NCBI GenBank assembly: GCA_040755835.1
Contig: JBFMAB010000119.1
Coordinates: 1 to 64,000, forward strand
Direction of reading: 5' to 3'
Length of the DNA: 64,000 nt
Source of the DNA: JADLDB01 sp040755835
Lineage (GTDB): Bacteria > Myxococcota > Myxococcia > Myxococcales > Myxococcaceae
Shown in pieces: positions 1-10,947 of this stretch. Position numbers and translations under genes: made by a program. The notes under the pieces are model-generated. The model was not told the DNA's origin. It did no database searches and saw only the letters and a program-made list of their open reading frames with translations. Numbering within the stretch: position 1 is the stretch's first letter; each line of letters starts with the position of its first letter.

Positions 1-672
1 CTCGGCGCGCCGCTGGGCTTCCTGCTGCGCCGCGGCCTGCGCCTCCGCGCGCTTGCGGGCCTCGGCCTCCTGCGCGGCCTTCGCGGCAGCGGCGGCGGCA
101 GCAGCAGCCGAGGCGGCGGCAGCGGCGGCGGCGACGCGCTCGGACTCGGCCTTCGCCTCGGCGGCGCGTTGCTCTTCCGCGGCGACGCGGGCCTTGCAGC
201 GCGACAGCTGATCCTGCGACCAGCGCACGTACAGCTGGTACTCCTGAAGCAGCGCGTCGCGGCGTGCGGCCTGCCTGGTGCGCCGCAGTGCCGCGGCGTT
301 CAGCGTCGCCACGTCGACGTTGCACGAGGCGTCGGTGGCGAGTTGGAAGGCGCCGAAGCTGCGCGTCGGCACGTAGCTCTGTCCCTGGTACGGCAGGAGG
401 AGATCGCGCAGCCACACCCCTTCGTCAAAGCCCGCCTGCTTCTGCACGATGGACGTGACGAGGGTGCCGCACTCCAGCCGCGCCTGGTCGCACGCGGGCC
501 CGCGCTCGGCGCACGCCGCGGCGGCCTTCTCGAAGGCGGTGGCCACCACCTTGTCCTGGGCGGCGGCCGTCGCGAGCGGGGCGGTGTCCCGGTTGCGAGG
601 CGCCTCGCACACCTCGGCGGCCAGCGCGGCCGACGAGGCGGTGAGGCAGACGACGAAGAAGACGCGCGTCAT
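1..672 (-). CDS. Secreted Ala/Glu-rich coiled-coil protein (3' end outside window)
   Basis: The frame is open from an ATG at 672 to the window edge (224 codons visible), so the C-terminus is missing. An AAGGAG box lies five bases before the ATG. Residues 1-19 look like a signal peptide (charged start, then FFVVCLTASSAALA), so the product is probably exported. Residues about 20-165 form a mixed domain with several cysteines (in CEAP, ACAERGPACD, LECG, DASCN). From about residue 168 the protein becomes an Ala/Glu/Arg/Gln-rich run typical of a long charged helix or coiled coil, still continuing at base 1. I do not recognise the family; function unknown. The export signal and coiled coil are seen directly; a structural role in the envelope would be inference. 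Confidence 0.75.
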   Translation of the reverse strand, partial: MTRVFFVVCLTASSAALAAEVCEAPRNRDTAPLATAAAQDKVVATAFEKAAAACAERGPACDQARLECGTLVTSIVQKQAGFDEGVWLRDLLLPYQGQSYVPTRSFGAFQLATDASCNVDVATLNAAALRRTRQAARRDALLQEYQLYVRWSQDQLSRCKARVAAEEQRAAEAKAESERVAAAAAAASAAAAAAAAAKAAQEAEARKRAEAQAAAQQEAQRRAE

Positions 673-796
673 CGTGGCTCCTTGGGCGGCCGTTCGGCCG
701 ATGCGCGCGCAGTCTAGTGCCTTCGGCGGCGCCCCACGCGCACGAAACCTTTCGGCGGGGCGACCGCGCGGCTACCCTTCCCTACGTCAGGCGGCC

Positions 797-1972
797 CTAC
801 TGTTTCGTGAGCGAGTAGAGCCCCGGCTCGCCGGTGCTGGGCGTCGTCTCGGTGTACTGCATCGTCGTGCCGGTGACGCAGTACGCGAAGGTCCGCGCGT
901 TGCCGCCGGTCAACGTGATGACGCCGTTGGACGCCGTGTACGGATCGGTGCCGGAGCTGCCCAGCGCCGTCGACCAGTTGCAACTGCAGGCGGTCGCGCC
1001 CGACAGCGAGCAGGTGCCGGTCAGCCCGTAGGGCGCGAGGAAGCCGGGCAGCGACGCGCACTGCGACACACAGAAGTTGTCCGTCGCGGTCATCGTGAAG
1101 GTGATGTTGCCGGAGATGGCGCGCGTCACGGTGGTGCCGTTGAAGACCAGCGAGCCGCTGCCGGTGCCCATCTTGTTCGAGACGGTCGCGCCCGCGCAGA
1201 ACGACTGCAGCGGCGCAAAGGCCGCGTCCTCGACGCAGCCGCTGGTGAAGAACCAGGTGCCGACGACGTTGCCGCCGCAGGTGGGCTGGCTACCGCAGCT
1301 CGCCGCGAAGGTGAGGTTGAACGTCGGCGGCGTGCCGGCGTCCGTGCCCGTGCCCGCGTCCGTCGCCCCGCCGCCGCCGCCGCTGCCCGCGTCCGTCGTG
1401 CCGCCGCCGCCGCTGCCCGCGTCCGTCGTGCCACCGCCGCCGCCGGTGCCGCCGCCGGTGCCGCCGCCGGTGCCGCCGCCCATCGCGCCGCCGCCGGTGC
1501 CGCCGCCCGTACCGGCATCGACATCGCCGCCGCCGCCGGTGCCACCGCCCATCGCGCCGCCGCCGGTGCCGCCGCCCATTGCGCCGCCGCCGGTGCCGCC
1601 GCCCGCGCCCGCGTCCGTGTCGCCGGTGCCGCCGCCCGTACCGGCATCGACATCGCCGCCGCCGCCGGTGCCACCACCCATCGCGCCGCCGCCGGTGCCA
1701 CCACCCATCGCGCCGCCGCCCGTGCCACCACCCGTGCTGCCTCCGGTGCACACGTTGAGCACGCACGTCTCGCCCGCGCTGCAGCTGCGGCACGCGTTGC
1801 CTCCCTGGCCACAGGCGTCGAAGGACGTCCCCGTCTGGCACTGGCCGTTGTTGTCGCAGCAGCCGAGGCACGAGTTCGCGTCGCAGCCCGGGGCCGAGCC
1901 GCCGCACGACGACGTGAAGGTCAACGCGAGGCCGGCGGTGACGCCGGCGACGAAGAGGAGTGAACGACGCAT
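797..1972 (-). CDS. Lipoprotein with Gly/Thr-rich repeat linker
   Basis: 391-residue protein from ATG 1972, with GGAG ten bases upstream. The N-terminus (RRSLLFVAGVTAGLALTF then TSSCGG) is a signal peptide ending in a weak lipobox, so it is probably a lipoprotein. Residues about 25-75 form a Cys-rich module (spaced Cys pairs, ending SCSAGETCVLNVC) that I associate with myxobacterial surface proteins. Next comes a roughly 130-residue low-complexity linker of GGGTGG, GGGAMGG and VDAG/TDAG units. The C-terminal ~150 residues form a compact domain with paired cysteines (CGSQPTCGG, CVSQCASL, CSLSG..CSC) ending SLTKQ. This resembles a small extracellular beta domain. Family name and function unknown. 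The linker is repetitive at DNA level and so a place where alleles may differ in length. Confidence 0.85.
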   Translation of the reverse strand: MRRSLLFVAGVTAGLALTFTSSCGGSAPGCDANSCLGCCDNNGQCQTGTSFDACGQGGNACRSCSAGETCVLNVCTGGSTGGGTGGGAMGGGTGGGAMGGGTGGGGDVDAGTGGGTGDTDAGAGGGTGGGAMGGGTGGGAMGGGTGGGGDVDAGTGGGTGGGAMGGGTGGGTGGGTGGGGGTTDAGSGGGGTTDAGSGGGGGATDAGTGTDAGTPPTFNLTFAASCGSQPTCGGNVVGTWFFTSGCVEDAAFAPLQSFCAGATVSNKMGTGSGSLVFNGTTVTRAISGNITFTMTATDNFCVSQCASLPGFLAPYGLTGTCSLSGATACSCNWSTALGSSGTDPYTASNGVITLTGGNARTFAYCVTGTTMQYTETTPSTGEPGLYSLTKQ

Positions 1973-2086
1973 GTTTGGCAGCTCCCGGGGAGCGGCCTCG
2001 AGGGCCTGGGTGAGGGGTGACTTCTGCCTTGAGTCCGGTGCGTCGAGCAATCCCCCGGGGTGGACCATTGGCGCTAGAAGGCTTCC

Positions 2087-4333
<2,247 letters not shown>

Positions 4334-4343
4334 CGCCCCTGAC

Positions 4344-5267
4344 TCAGCGGTGCGCCTTGTACCAGGCCATGGTCTCGGCGATCCCTCTCTCCACGTCGAA
4401 TCTCGGCGCCCAGCCGAGCACCTGCTTCGCCTTCGCGTTGGCCAGCACGCTCTTGCGCTGCTCCCCGGCGCGCTGCGGGCCGTAGGCGGCCGGCTTGTCC
4501 ACGCCGGCGTACTTCGCCAGCAGCGCGTAGATGCGGTTGACGTCCGTCTCCACGCCGGTGCTGATGTTGACGCCGCCGCAGTACTCGGTGGTGAGCGCCT
4601 TCACGTTGGCCTCCACCACGTCGCCGACGAAGACGAAGTCGCGCGTTTGCCTGCCGTCGCCGTAGATGGTGCAGCCGTCGCCGCGCAGCAGGCGCTCGGA
4701 GAAGATCGCCACCACGCCGGCCTCGCCGTGCACGTTCTGCCGGGGGCCGAAGACGTTCGCGTAGCGCAACGCCACGTAGTGCAGCCCGTGCATCGCGCGG
4801 TAGCACGACAGGTACAACTCGCCGGTGAACTTGGACACGCCGTACGGAGACACCGGCGCCGCGGGCTCCGTCTCGGGCGTCGGCAGCACCGGCGTGTCGC
4901 CGTACATCGAGCCGCCCGACGCCGCGTACACCACCCGCTTCAGCGCCCCGCCGCGGCGCGCGGCCTCGACCAGGTTCAACGTGCCGCCGATGTTGGTGTC
5001 CGCGTCGAAGCGGGGTTCCACCACCGACTTGCGCACGTCGATCTGCGCGGCGTGCAGATTGACCACCTCGGGCTTGAAAGCCTCCACCGCCTTCGCCGCC
5101 GCCTCGCTGCGCACGTCCGCCTCGACGAAGGACGCCTTCGGGTTCAGGTTCGACTTCGAGCCCGTCGACAGGTTGTCGATGATCAGCACTTCGTGACCGA
5201 GGCCCAGGTACGCGTCCGCGACCTGGCTCGCAATGAATCCCGCTCCGCCCGTGACGACGATTCGCAT
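4344..5267 (-). CDS. NAD-dependent sugar epimerase/dehydratase (extended SDR)
   Basis: 307 residues. The Rossmann fingerprint GGAGFIA is at residues 7-13, Asp31 follows strand 2 (LIIDN), and the catalytic YxxxK is Tyr142/Lys146 (SPYGVSKF) with a Ser-rich strand at 117-120. These mark an extended short-chain dehydrogenase acting on nucleotide sugars, closest to UDP-glucose 4-epimerase-like enzymes. It is the last gene of a three-gene operon: its ATG directly follows the stop of the preceding WbpP-type epimerase. In this context it should alter a UDP-sugar for surface polysaccharide synthesis, either as a second C4-epimerase or on a uronic acid. Exact substrate cannot be read from the sequence. 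Ends eleven bases from the convergent ATPase gene. Confidence 0.88.
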   Translation of the reverse strand: MRIVVTGGAGFIASQVADAYLGLGHEVLIIDNLSTGSKSNLNPKASFVEADVRSEAAAKAVEAFKPEVVNLHAAQIDVRKSVVEPRFDADTNIGGTLNLVEAARRGGALKRVVYAASGGSMYGDTPVLPTPETEPAAPVSPYGVSKFTGELYLSCYRAMHGLHYVALRYANVFGPRQNVHGEAGVVAIFSERLLRGDGCTIYGDGRQTRDFVFVGDVVEANVKALTTEYCGGVNISTGVETDVNRIYALLAKYAGVDKPAAYGPQRAGEQRKSVLANAKAKQVLGWAPRFDVERGIAETMAWYKAHR

Positions 5268-6290
5268 CTAGCTCTTCCGCTCCAGGTAGTAGCGCACGGT
5301 CTCTTCCAGCCCCTGCTGCACGGTGTGAGTGGGCTCGTAGCCGAGCCGTTCGCGGGCCTTCGACACGTCGGCCTGCGAGTCCTTGATGTCTCCCGGCCGC
5401 TCCGGCTGGTAGCGCGCGGGGAGATCCTTCACCTCGGGCCTCGCCTTCGAGACGTGCGCGCGGATCATCGCGTACAGCTCGTTGAGGCTGGTCTTGTCGC
5501 CGACGGCGATGTTGTAGACGCCGTCCGTCACGCCGGGCCCTTCCGCCAGCGCGGCGCGCAGGTTCGCCTGCACCGCGTTCGCCACGAAGCAGAAGTCGCG
5601 GCTGGTCAAGCCGTCGCCGTTGATGTCGCAGACCTCGCCGCGGGCGAGCCGGGCCATCCACCGGGGGATGACGGCGGCGTAGGCGCCGTCCGGGTCCTGC
5701 CGCGGCCCGAAGACGTTGAAGTAGCGCAGCCCCACCGTGCCCAGCCCATAGGTCCGCTCGAAGACCTGGGCGTACACCTCGTTGACGTGCTTGGTCGCCG
5801 CGTAGGGCGACAGCACCCGGCCCGTCCGCGACTCCACCTTGGGCAGCGCCGGGTCATCGCCATACACCGACGACGACGACGCGTAGACGAAGCGCTTTAC
5901 CCTGGCGTCGCGCGCGGCGGTCAGCATGTGGATGAAGCCGTCGACGTTCGCGCGGTGGCTGGCGAGCGGGTCCTTGATGCTGCGCGGCACGCTGCCCAAC
6001 GCCGCCTGGTGCAGCACGTAGTCGCACTTCTCGACGGCGCGCCGGCAGGTGTCGAGGTCGGTGATGTCGCCCTCGAGAAAGCGGAAGCGCGTGTCCGCGC
6101 CCTCGCCCGCGCGCGCCACCGCGTCGGCGACGTTCGCCCGGTAGCCGGTGGCGAGGTTGTCCAGCCCCACGACGTGCTGCCCCGCCTTGAGCAGCGCCTC
6201 CACCAGGTGGGAGCCGATGAAGCCCGCGGCCCCCGTGACGAGCCAACGCTCGGACTTCGCTGCGAGGCGCGCCTGGAGATCGAAGCCCAT
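5268..6290 (-). CDS. wbpP: UDP-N-acetylhexosamine C4-epimerase, WbpP/TviC type
   Basis: 340 residues. NAD fingerprint GAAGFIGS at 20-27, catalytic Tyr163/Lys167 in SPYAATKHVN. Segments such as YVLHQAALGSVPRSI, SSSVYGD, GLRYFNVFGPRQDP and GAYAAVIPRW agree closely with Pseudomonas WbpP as I remember it, which interconverts UDP-GlcNAc/GalNAc and their uronic acids. The start is the ATG that immediately follows the stop of the upstream dehydrogenase, and its own stop abuts the next ATG, so the three genes are surely one transcript with coupled translation. With the WbpO-type dehydrogenase it should supply UDP-GalNAcA for a capsule or O-antigen. No glycosyltransferase lies nearby, so the polymer genes must be elsewhere. 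Confidence 0.93.
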   Translation of the reverse strand: MGFDLQARLAAKSERWLVTGAAGFIGSHLVEALLKAGQHVVGLDNLATGYRANVADAVARAGEGADTRFRFLEGDITDLDTCRRAVEKCDYVLHQAALGSVPRSIKDPLASHRANVDGFIHMLTAARDARVKRFVYASSSSVYGDDPALPKVESRTGRVLSPYAATKHVNEVYAQVFERTYGLGTVGLRYFNVFGPRQDPDGAYAAVIPRWMARLARGEVCDINGDGLTSRDFCFVANAVQANLRAALAEGPGVTDGVYNIAVGDKTSLNELYAMIRAHVSKARPEVKDLPARYQPERPGDIKDSQADVSKARERLGYEPTHTVQQGLEETVRYYLERKS

Positions 6291-7574
<1,284 letters not shown>

Positions 7575-7619
7575 GGTTCCTCCGGCGCTCACGGTGCGGC
7601 CATAGCGGAAAACGCGCAG

Positions 7620-7637
7620 ACACACGAGCGCGTGTGT
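7620..7637. promoter_or_regulatory. Inverted repeat before wbpO
   Basis: A perfect 7-bp inverted repeat, ACACACG-AGCG-CGTGTGT, centred about 55 bases before the wbpO start. It could be an operator or a leader hairpin. No T-run follows on either strand, so a terminator is unlikely. Confidence 0.35.
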
Positions 7638-7657
7638 GCGTTGGTGTTGCCCCGCCA

Positions 7658-7678
7658 TCAGCCCATTCAACGGGCTGA
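7658..7678. promoter_or_regulatory. Second inverted repeat between wbpO and its upstream neighbour
   Basis: TCAGCCC and GGGCTGA flank a 7-base loop (7-bp perfect stem). It lies 50 bases past the stop of the membrane-protein gene and about 85 bases before wbpO, so it may end the upstream transcript or be an operator. Without a U-tract the terminator reading is weak. Confidence 0.35.
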
Positions 7679-7728
7679 ACGCGCGTCGTCGGGCGCGGAG
7701 CCGTGCGCCACGCGCGTGGCGGTGGCAG

Positions 7729-8388
7729 TCACTCGGCGGGCTTCTGGGGCTCCTGCGGCCCGTCGTCCCGGGGCCGCACCGAGGTGGGCGGGGCCAACGC
7801 GGGCCCTCCACCCGGCCGCACCGGCGGCGAACTCTGCGGAGGCGGCGCGTCGAGGCCGTCCGGTGAGCGCACGGGCGGCCACAGGCCCGCCGCGGCGCGC
7901 AGGCCAAGGTAGCGCACCGCCTCCTCGTGCCGCGGACCGAACGCCCGCCACTTCGCGTCGGTCAGCAGCTCCGTCAGCTCGAGGCGCAGGGCGATGCGCA
8001 CGCCCACGACGAGCAGCACGAGCAGCGGCGCGAGCAACGCGAGCTCCCAGGTCTCGCGCAGGAAGAGCGCGCGGATCGCGAACCACGGCGCGAGGAAGAT
8101 GGCGAGGATGCCGCTCATTCTCCACGTCGTGCCCCACTGCTTCGCGGAGTCCCTCCAGACGTAGACGAACGGGAAGCGACGCATCCACTCGAGCGTCTCG
8201 GCGGACAGGCCCTTCGCCAGCGTCTCCCGGTGCTCGTCGAGGATGGCGCGCGCCGCGCGAACGCGGCTCGCCGTGCCAACCGCCAGCACCACGAAGCTGG
8301 ACGCGTAGACGAGGCCACCCCAGGTGGGGAGGAGGGCCCACGCGAGCGCGGAGAGGACGAGCAATTTCTGGAGCGTTTTGAGGGACAC
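7729..8388 (-). CDS. Four-helix integral membrane protein of unknown family
   Basis: 219 residues from a GTG at 8388 (VSLKTLQKLL), eleven bases after the stop of the DTW gene; longer in-frame starts would overlap that gene heavily and give an Arg/Ala-rich, unlikely N-terminus. Hydrophobic segments: two closely spaced helices in the first ~40 residues (LLVLSALAWALLPTW, YASSFVVLAVGTA), then SGILAIFLAPWFAIRALF and ALLAPLLVLLVVGVRIAL. The C-terminal ~60 residues are Pro/Arg-rich and probably cytoplasmic. No motif recognised. The short gap suggests co-transcription with the tRNA-modification gene, but a functional link is not evident. Confidence 0.7.
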   Translation of the reverse strand: MSLKTLQKLLVLSALAWALLPTWGGLVYASSFVVLAVGTASRVRAARAILDEHRETLAKGLSAETLEWMRRFPFVYVWRDSAKQWGTTWRMSGILAIFLAPWFAIRALFLRETWELALLAPLLVLLVVGVRIALRLELTELLTDAKWRAFGPRHEEAVRYLGLRAAAGLWPPVRSPDGLDAPPPQSSPPVRPGGGPALAPPTSVRPRDDGPQEPQKPAE

Positions 8389-8399
8389 CGGCTTCGACT

Positions 8400-9629
8400 C
8401 TACGGCGCGACGGCGGCATCGCCGCCGGAAATCGGCGGTTGGGCGAGGCGCCCGTCCAGCACGGCGCGCGTGACCTCGCGCAAGGCCTCGAGACGGCGGG
8501 CGGCGCGGCCCTGCCCGTCGGGCAGCAGAACTGCGAGGCGCTGGGCGAGCAGCTCGACGCTGCCCGGGCGCGCGTTCCACGAGCGCGCGACGATGCCGCG
8601 GAGGTCGAGGAAGTGGTGCCGCAGCGCGCCCTCCTTGCCGAGGAGGTCCGCGCAATAGCCGCCCCAGCCGACGAGCACGTCGTCTTCACGCAGGAAGCCG
8701 TGGAGCGCGGCGAAGGCCTCAGCCCGCGGCGGCGCGGCGAGCAACGCGGCGCGCGGGAGATCGAGGTGCAGCGGCACGCGCGGGCCGAGCGGCCGCTTCG
8801 GCTGCAGCAGCGTGGAGAAGAAGCCGACGTCCATGGCAGACGCCCCGGGCAGCACCCGCCCCGCGACGAGCTGGATCAGCTCCGGATCGTCCGGCAGCGG
8901 CCGGTTGGGATCATCGAGCGGCCACGCGTTCGACTCCCCGAAGACGACGACGAGCCGCTCCGCCGCCGCCCGCAGCTCGGCCGTCGGATCGAACTTCACC
9001 GAGTTCCGCCGACGCAGGCGCCGCAGGTGCCGCGATTGGTTTCCGTTCGCCTCGATGAAGTCGAGCTGCTTCTCCACCATGGCGTCGAACACCCGCAGCA
9101 TCGGCGTGAAGCGGCCCGGCGCGCGCTCGAGGCGCTCGAGCACGTACGCGACGGCCTCGATGGTGGCGAGGCAGTGCTCCGCCGGCTCCTTGCGGATCCG
9201 GTAGTTGCCGGGCTGCCGGGGCTGGAGCTTGAGCCGCGGCAGCTTCGACAGCACGGGGCACTTCTCGACGATCTTCTTCGCGTTCGACCACGTCCCGTCG
9301 ACGACGACGAGCTGCGCGGGCGGCGCGGTGAGCGCGTCCACGTCGGTGGCGGACTCGGACGGGAAGAGGACGGCGGTGCCGGGCATGGCGCAGACCGCCT
9401 CGAGGCGGGCGTTGCCTTCGGCCTTCAGCGCGACGTGCAGCTCGCTGTTGGGCAGCGACAGGTGCGCCATGCGGCAGGTGCTGACGGGCACGCGGGCCTC
9501 GCGCGGGTGCTGGATGAAGACGACGCGAGTGCCGCTGTCCACCGGGGTGAGCGCGTGGCACCAGCAGACGCTTCGCGGGCGCCGGCAGCGCAGGCACAGC
9601 TCGCGGAAGGTCGGGGCCACGTCGGTCAC
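8400..9629 (-). CDS. DTW-domain tRNA uridine aminocarboxypropyltransferase with C-terminal extension
   Basis: 409 residues from GTG 9629 (VTDVAPTFRELC); a second GTG nine bases later is an alternative. The first ~230 residues are a DTW domain: zinc-type Cys cluster CLRCRRPRSVCWC, then FIQHPRE, and the signature DGTWSNAKK. This family (TapT/YfiP in E. coli, DTWD1/2 in eukaryotes) transfers an aminocarboxypropyl group from SAM to uridine in the tRNA variable or D loop (acp3U). Typical members are ~230 residues, so the ~170-residue tail is extra. Parts of the tail (REDDVLVGWGGYCADLLG, FLDLRGIVAR) resemble the core of DEDD exonucleases, but the catalytic acids are not all present. Divergent from rsmE, 72 bases away. 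Confidence 0.85.
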   Translation of the reverse strand: MTDVAPTFRELCLRCRRPRSVCWCHALTPVDSGTRVVFIQHPREARVPVSTCRMAHLSLPNSELHVALKAEGNARLEAVCAMPGTAVLFPSESATDVDALTAPPAQLVVVDGTWSNAKKIVEKCPVLSKLPRLKLQPRQPGNYRIRKEPAEHCLATIEAVAYVLERLERAPGRFTPMLRVFDAMVEKQLDFIEANGNQSRHLRRLRRRNSVKFDPTAELRAAAERLVVVFGESNAWPLDDPNRPLPDDPELIQLVAGRVLPGASAMDVGFFSTLLQPKRPLGPRVPLHLDLPRAALLAAPPRAEAFAALHGFLREDDVLVGWGGYCADLLGKEGALRHHFLDLRGIVARSWNARPGSVELLAQRLAVLLPDGQGRAARRLEALREVTRAVLDGRLAQPPISGGDAAVAP

Positions 9630-9701
9630 AGCGACGCCGGCACCTACCCGCCGGCCGGGGGCGTGCGCAAGGGACGGTGTCGGGGTATGGGCGGGGCGGC
9701 G

Positions 9702-10436
9702 ATGAACCTGCTGCTCCTCCAGCCCGGCGAGGTCTCCCCGGACGGGCGGGCGCACCTGACCGGGCGCCGGCACCAGCACGCGCGCGAGGTGCTCCAGGTG
9801 CAGGCCGGCCAGACGCTGCGCGTGGGCGTGCGCGGCGGGCGCGTGGGGACGGCGGTGGTGGTGTCGGAGAGCCCGTCGGGCCTCGTGCTGCAGGTGACGC
9901 TGGACGCCGAGCCGCCACCGCGCGCGGGCGTCGACCTCGTGCTGGCCATCCCGCGGCCCAAGGCGCTCAAGCGCGTCATCCCCGCCGTGGCGTCGCTGGG
10001 CGTCGACCGGGTGGTGCTGGTGAACGCCGCGCGGGTGGAGAAGAGCTACTTCGACTCGAAGGTGCTGGCGGCGGAGTTCCTCGCGGGGCTCGTCGATCTC
10101 GGCCTCGAGCAGGCGCGGGACACGGTGCCGCCGAGCATCGAGGTGCGCGAGCGCTTCAAGCCGTTCGTCGAGGACGAGCTGGACGCGTGGGCGGGCGACG
10201 CCCGGCGACTCGTCGCGCACCCGGGGAACGACAGCCAGCGCTCTCCCGTGGGAGTGGCCCAGGCGGGGCACGTGAAGCGCGTGGTCGCGATCGGCCCCGA
10301 CGGCGGCTGGGTGCCGTTCGAAGTCGAACTCTTGCGCGCGCACGGTTTCATGCCCTTTTCCCTCGGTCCGCGAATCCTCCGCGTCGAGGTCGCCGTGCCC
10401 GCGGTGCTCGGCGCCCTGTCGTGTCAGTCCCGATAG
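9702..10436 (+). CDS. rsmE: 16S rRNA m3U1498 methyltransferase
   Basis: 244 residues from ATG 9702; an in-frame ATG at 9687 adds five residues and cannot be excluded, but the shorter form matches the usual RsmE start. An N-terminal PUA-like domain (RRHQHAREVLQVQAGQTL) is followed by a SPOUT fold with LAIPRPKALKRVIP, the SAM-knot motif AIGPDGGWVPFEVELL and LGPRILRVEVAV, which are the RsmE signatures (IGPEGG, LGxRILRxETA). It methylates N3 of U1498 in the small-subunit rRNA, acting on the assembled 30S. Its last 13 bases overlap the convergent lipoprotein gene. Confidence 0.94.
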   Translation: MNLLLLQPGEVSPDGRAHLTGRRHQHAREVLQVQAGQTLRVGVRGGRVGTAVVVSESPSGLVLQVTLDAEPPPRAGVDLVLAIPRPKALKRVIPAVASLGVDRVVLVNAARVEKSYFDSKVLAAEFLAGLVDLGLEQARDTVPPSIEVRERFKPFVEDELDAWAGDARRLVAHPGNDSQRSPVGVAQAGHVKRVVAIGPDGGWVPFEVELLRAHGFMPFSLGPRILRVEVAVPAVLGALSCQSR

Positions 10437-10819
10437 AAGGTCAGGTCGGAGGGCCCTTCGATGAACACGGTCAGCGTGGAGCCATCACGCGACAAGAGGT
10501 AGCCGTAGGTCGAGGACTTCAGGTCGAAGTCGCACTCGTCGAAGTAGCCGCGCACCTCGATGGTCTCGGGCACCACGAAAGCGCCCTCAACGAACTTGAT
10601 CGGGCCCTGGCCCTCTGAGTCGTACTCCACCGCGTTGTAGCCAGTCCCCTTCGTGCAGGTTGCGCCGACGTTGAGCGTCGTACCGCGAAACTCGAAGGTG
10701 TACTTGACGGTCCAGTTGCTGCCGGCGGGCAGTTCGATGGTGCTCCATTTTCCGTCGATGGCGGGGCCGCAGGCCGAGAGAGCGAAGAGGACAGACAGCG
10801 GAACAAGGAAGCGCTTCAT
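10424..10819 (-). CDS. Small lipoprotein, unknown function
   Basis: 131 residues from ATG 10819 with GGAG seven bases upstream. The signal peptide MKRFLVPLSVLFALSAC ends in a good lipobox (LSAC), giving a mature lipoprotein of ~114 residues. The body is beta-strand-like with alternating hydrophobics (WTVKYTFEFRGTTLNV, TIEVRGYFD, STLTVFIEG), two further cysteines and an aspartate end, resembling lipocalin-like or META-type small envelope proteins, though I cannot name the family. Codon bias is slightly less extreme than in the neighbours. Convergent with rsmE, overlapping by 13 bases. Confidence 0.82.
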   Translation of the reverse strand: MKRFLVPLSVLFALSACGPAIDGKWSTIELPAGSNWTVKYTFEFRGTTLNVGATCTKGTGYNAVEYDSEGQGPIKFVEGAFVVPETIEVRGYFDECDFDLKSSTYGYLLSRDGSTLTVFIEGPSDLTFYRD

Positions 10820-10947
10820 GGGGATTCTCCGGGTTGGGGTGATGTCGCCTCCTCGAGCAGGCCCCGCGCCACCGACAACCTCCCGAAATCACGCCAATCC
10901 GGGTCAGACGACCGCCTCTCCGGCAGGACGGACGTGCGGCGATTTGG

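Noticed and set aside
1330..1745. Possible CRISPR or satellite array
   Set aside because: The periodicity is 6-15 bases without unique spacers and is explained by Gly/Thr codons of the lipoprotein linker.
7575..7907. N-terminal extension of the wbpO-type dehydrogenase
   Set aside because: The 111 extra codons precede a good GGAGG site and the normal Rossmann start, cross two inverted repeats and have no family match.
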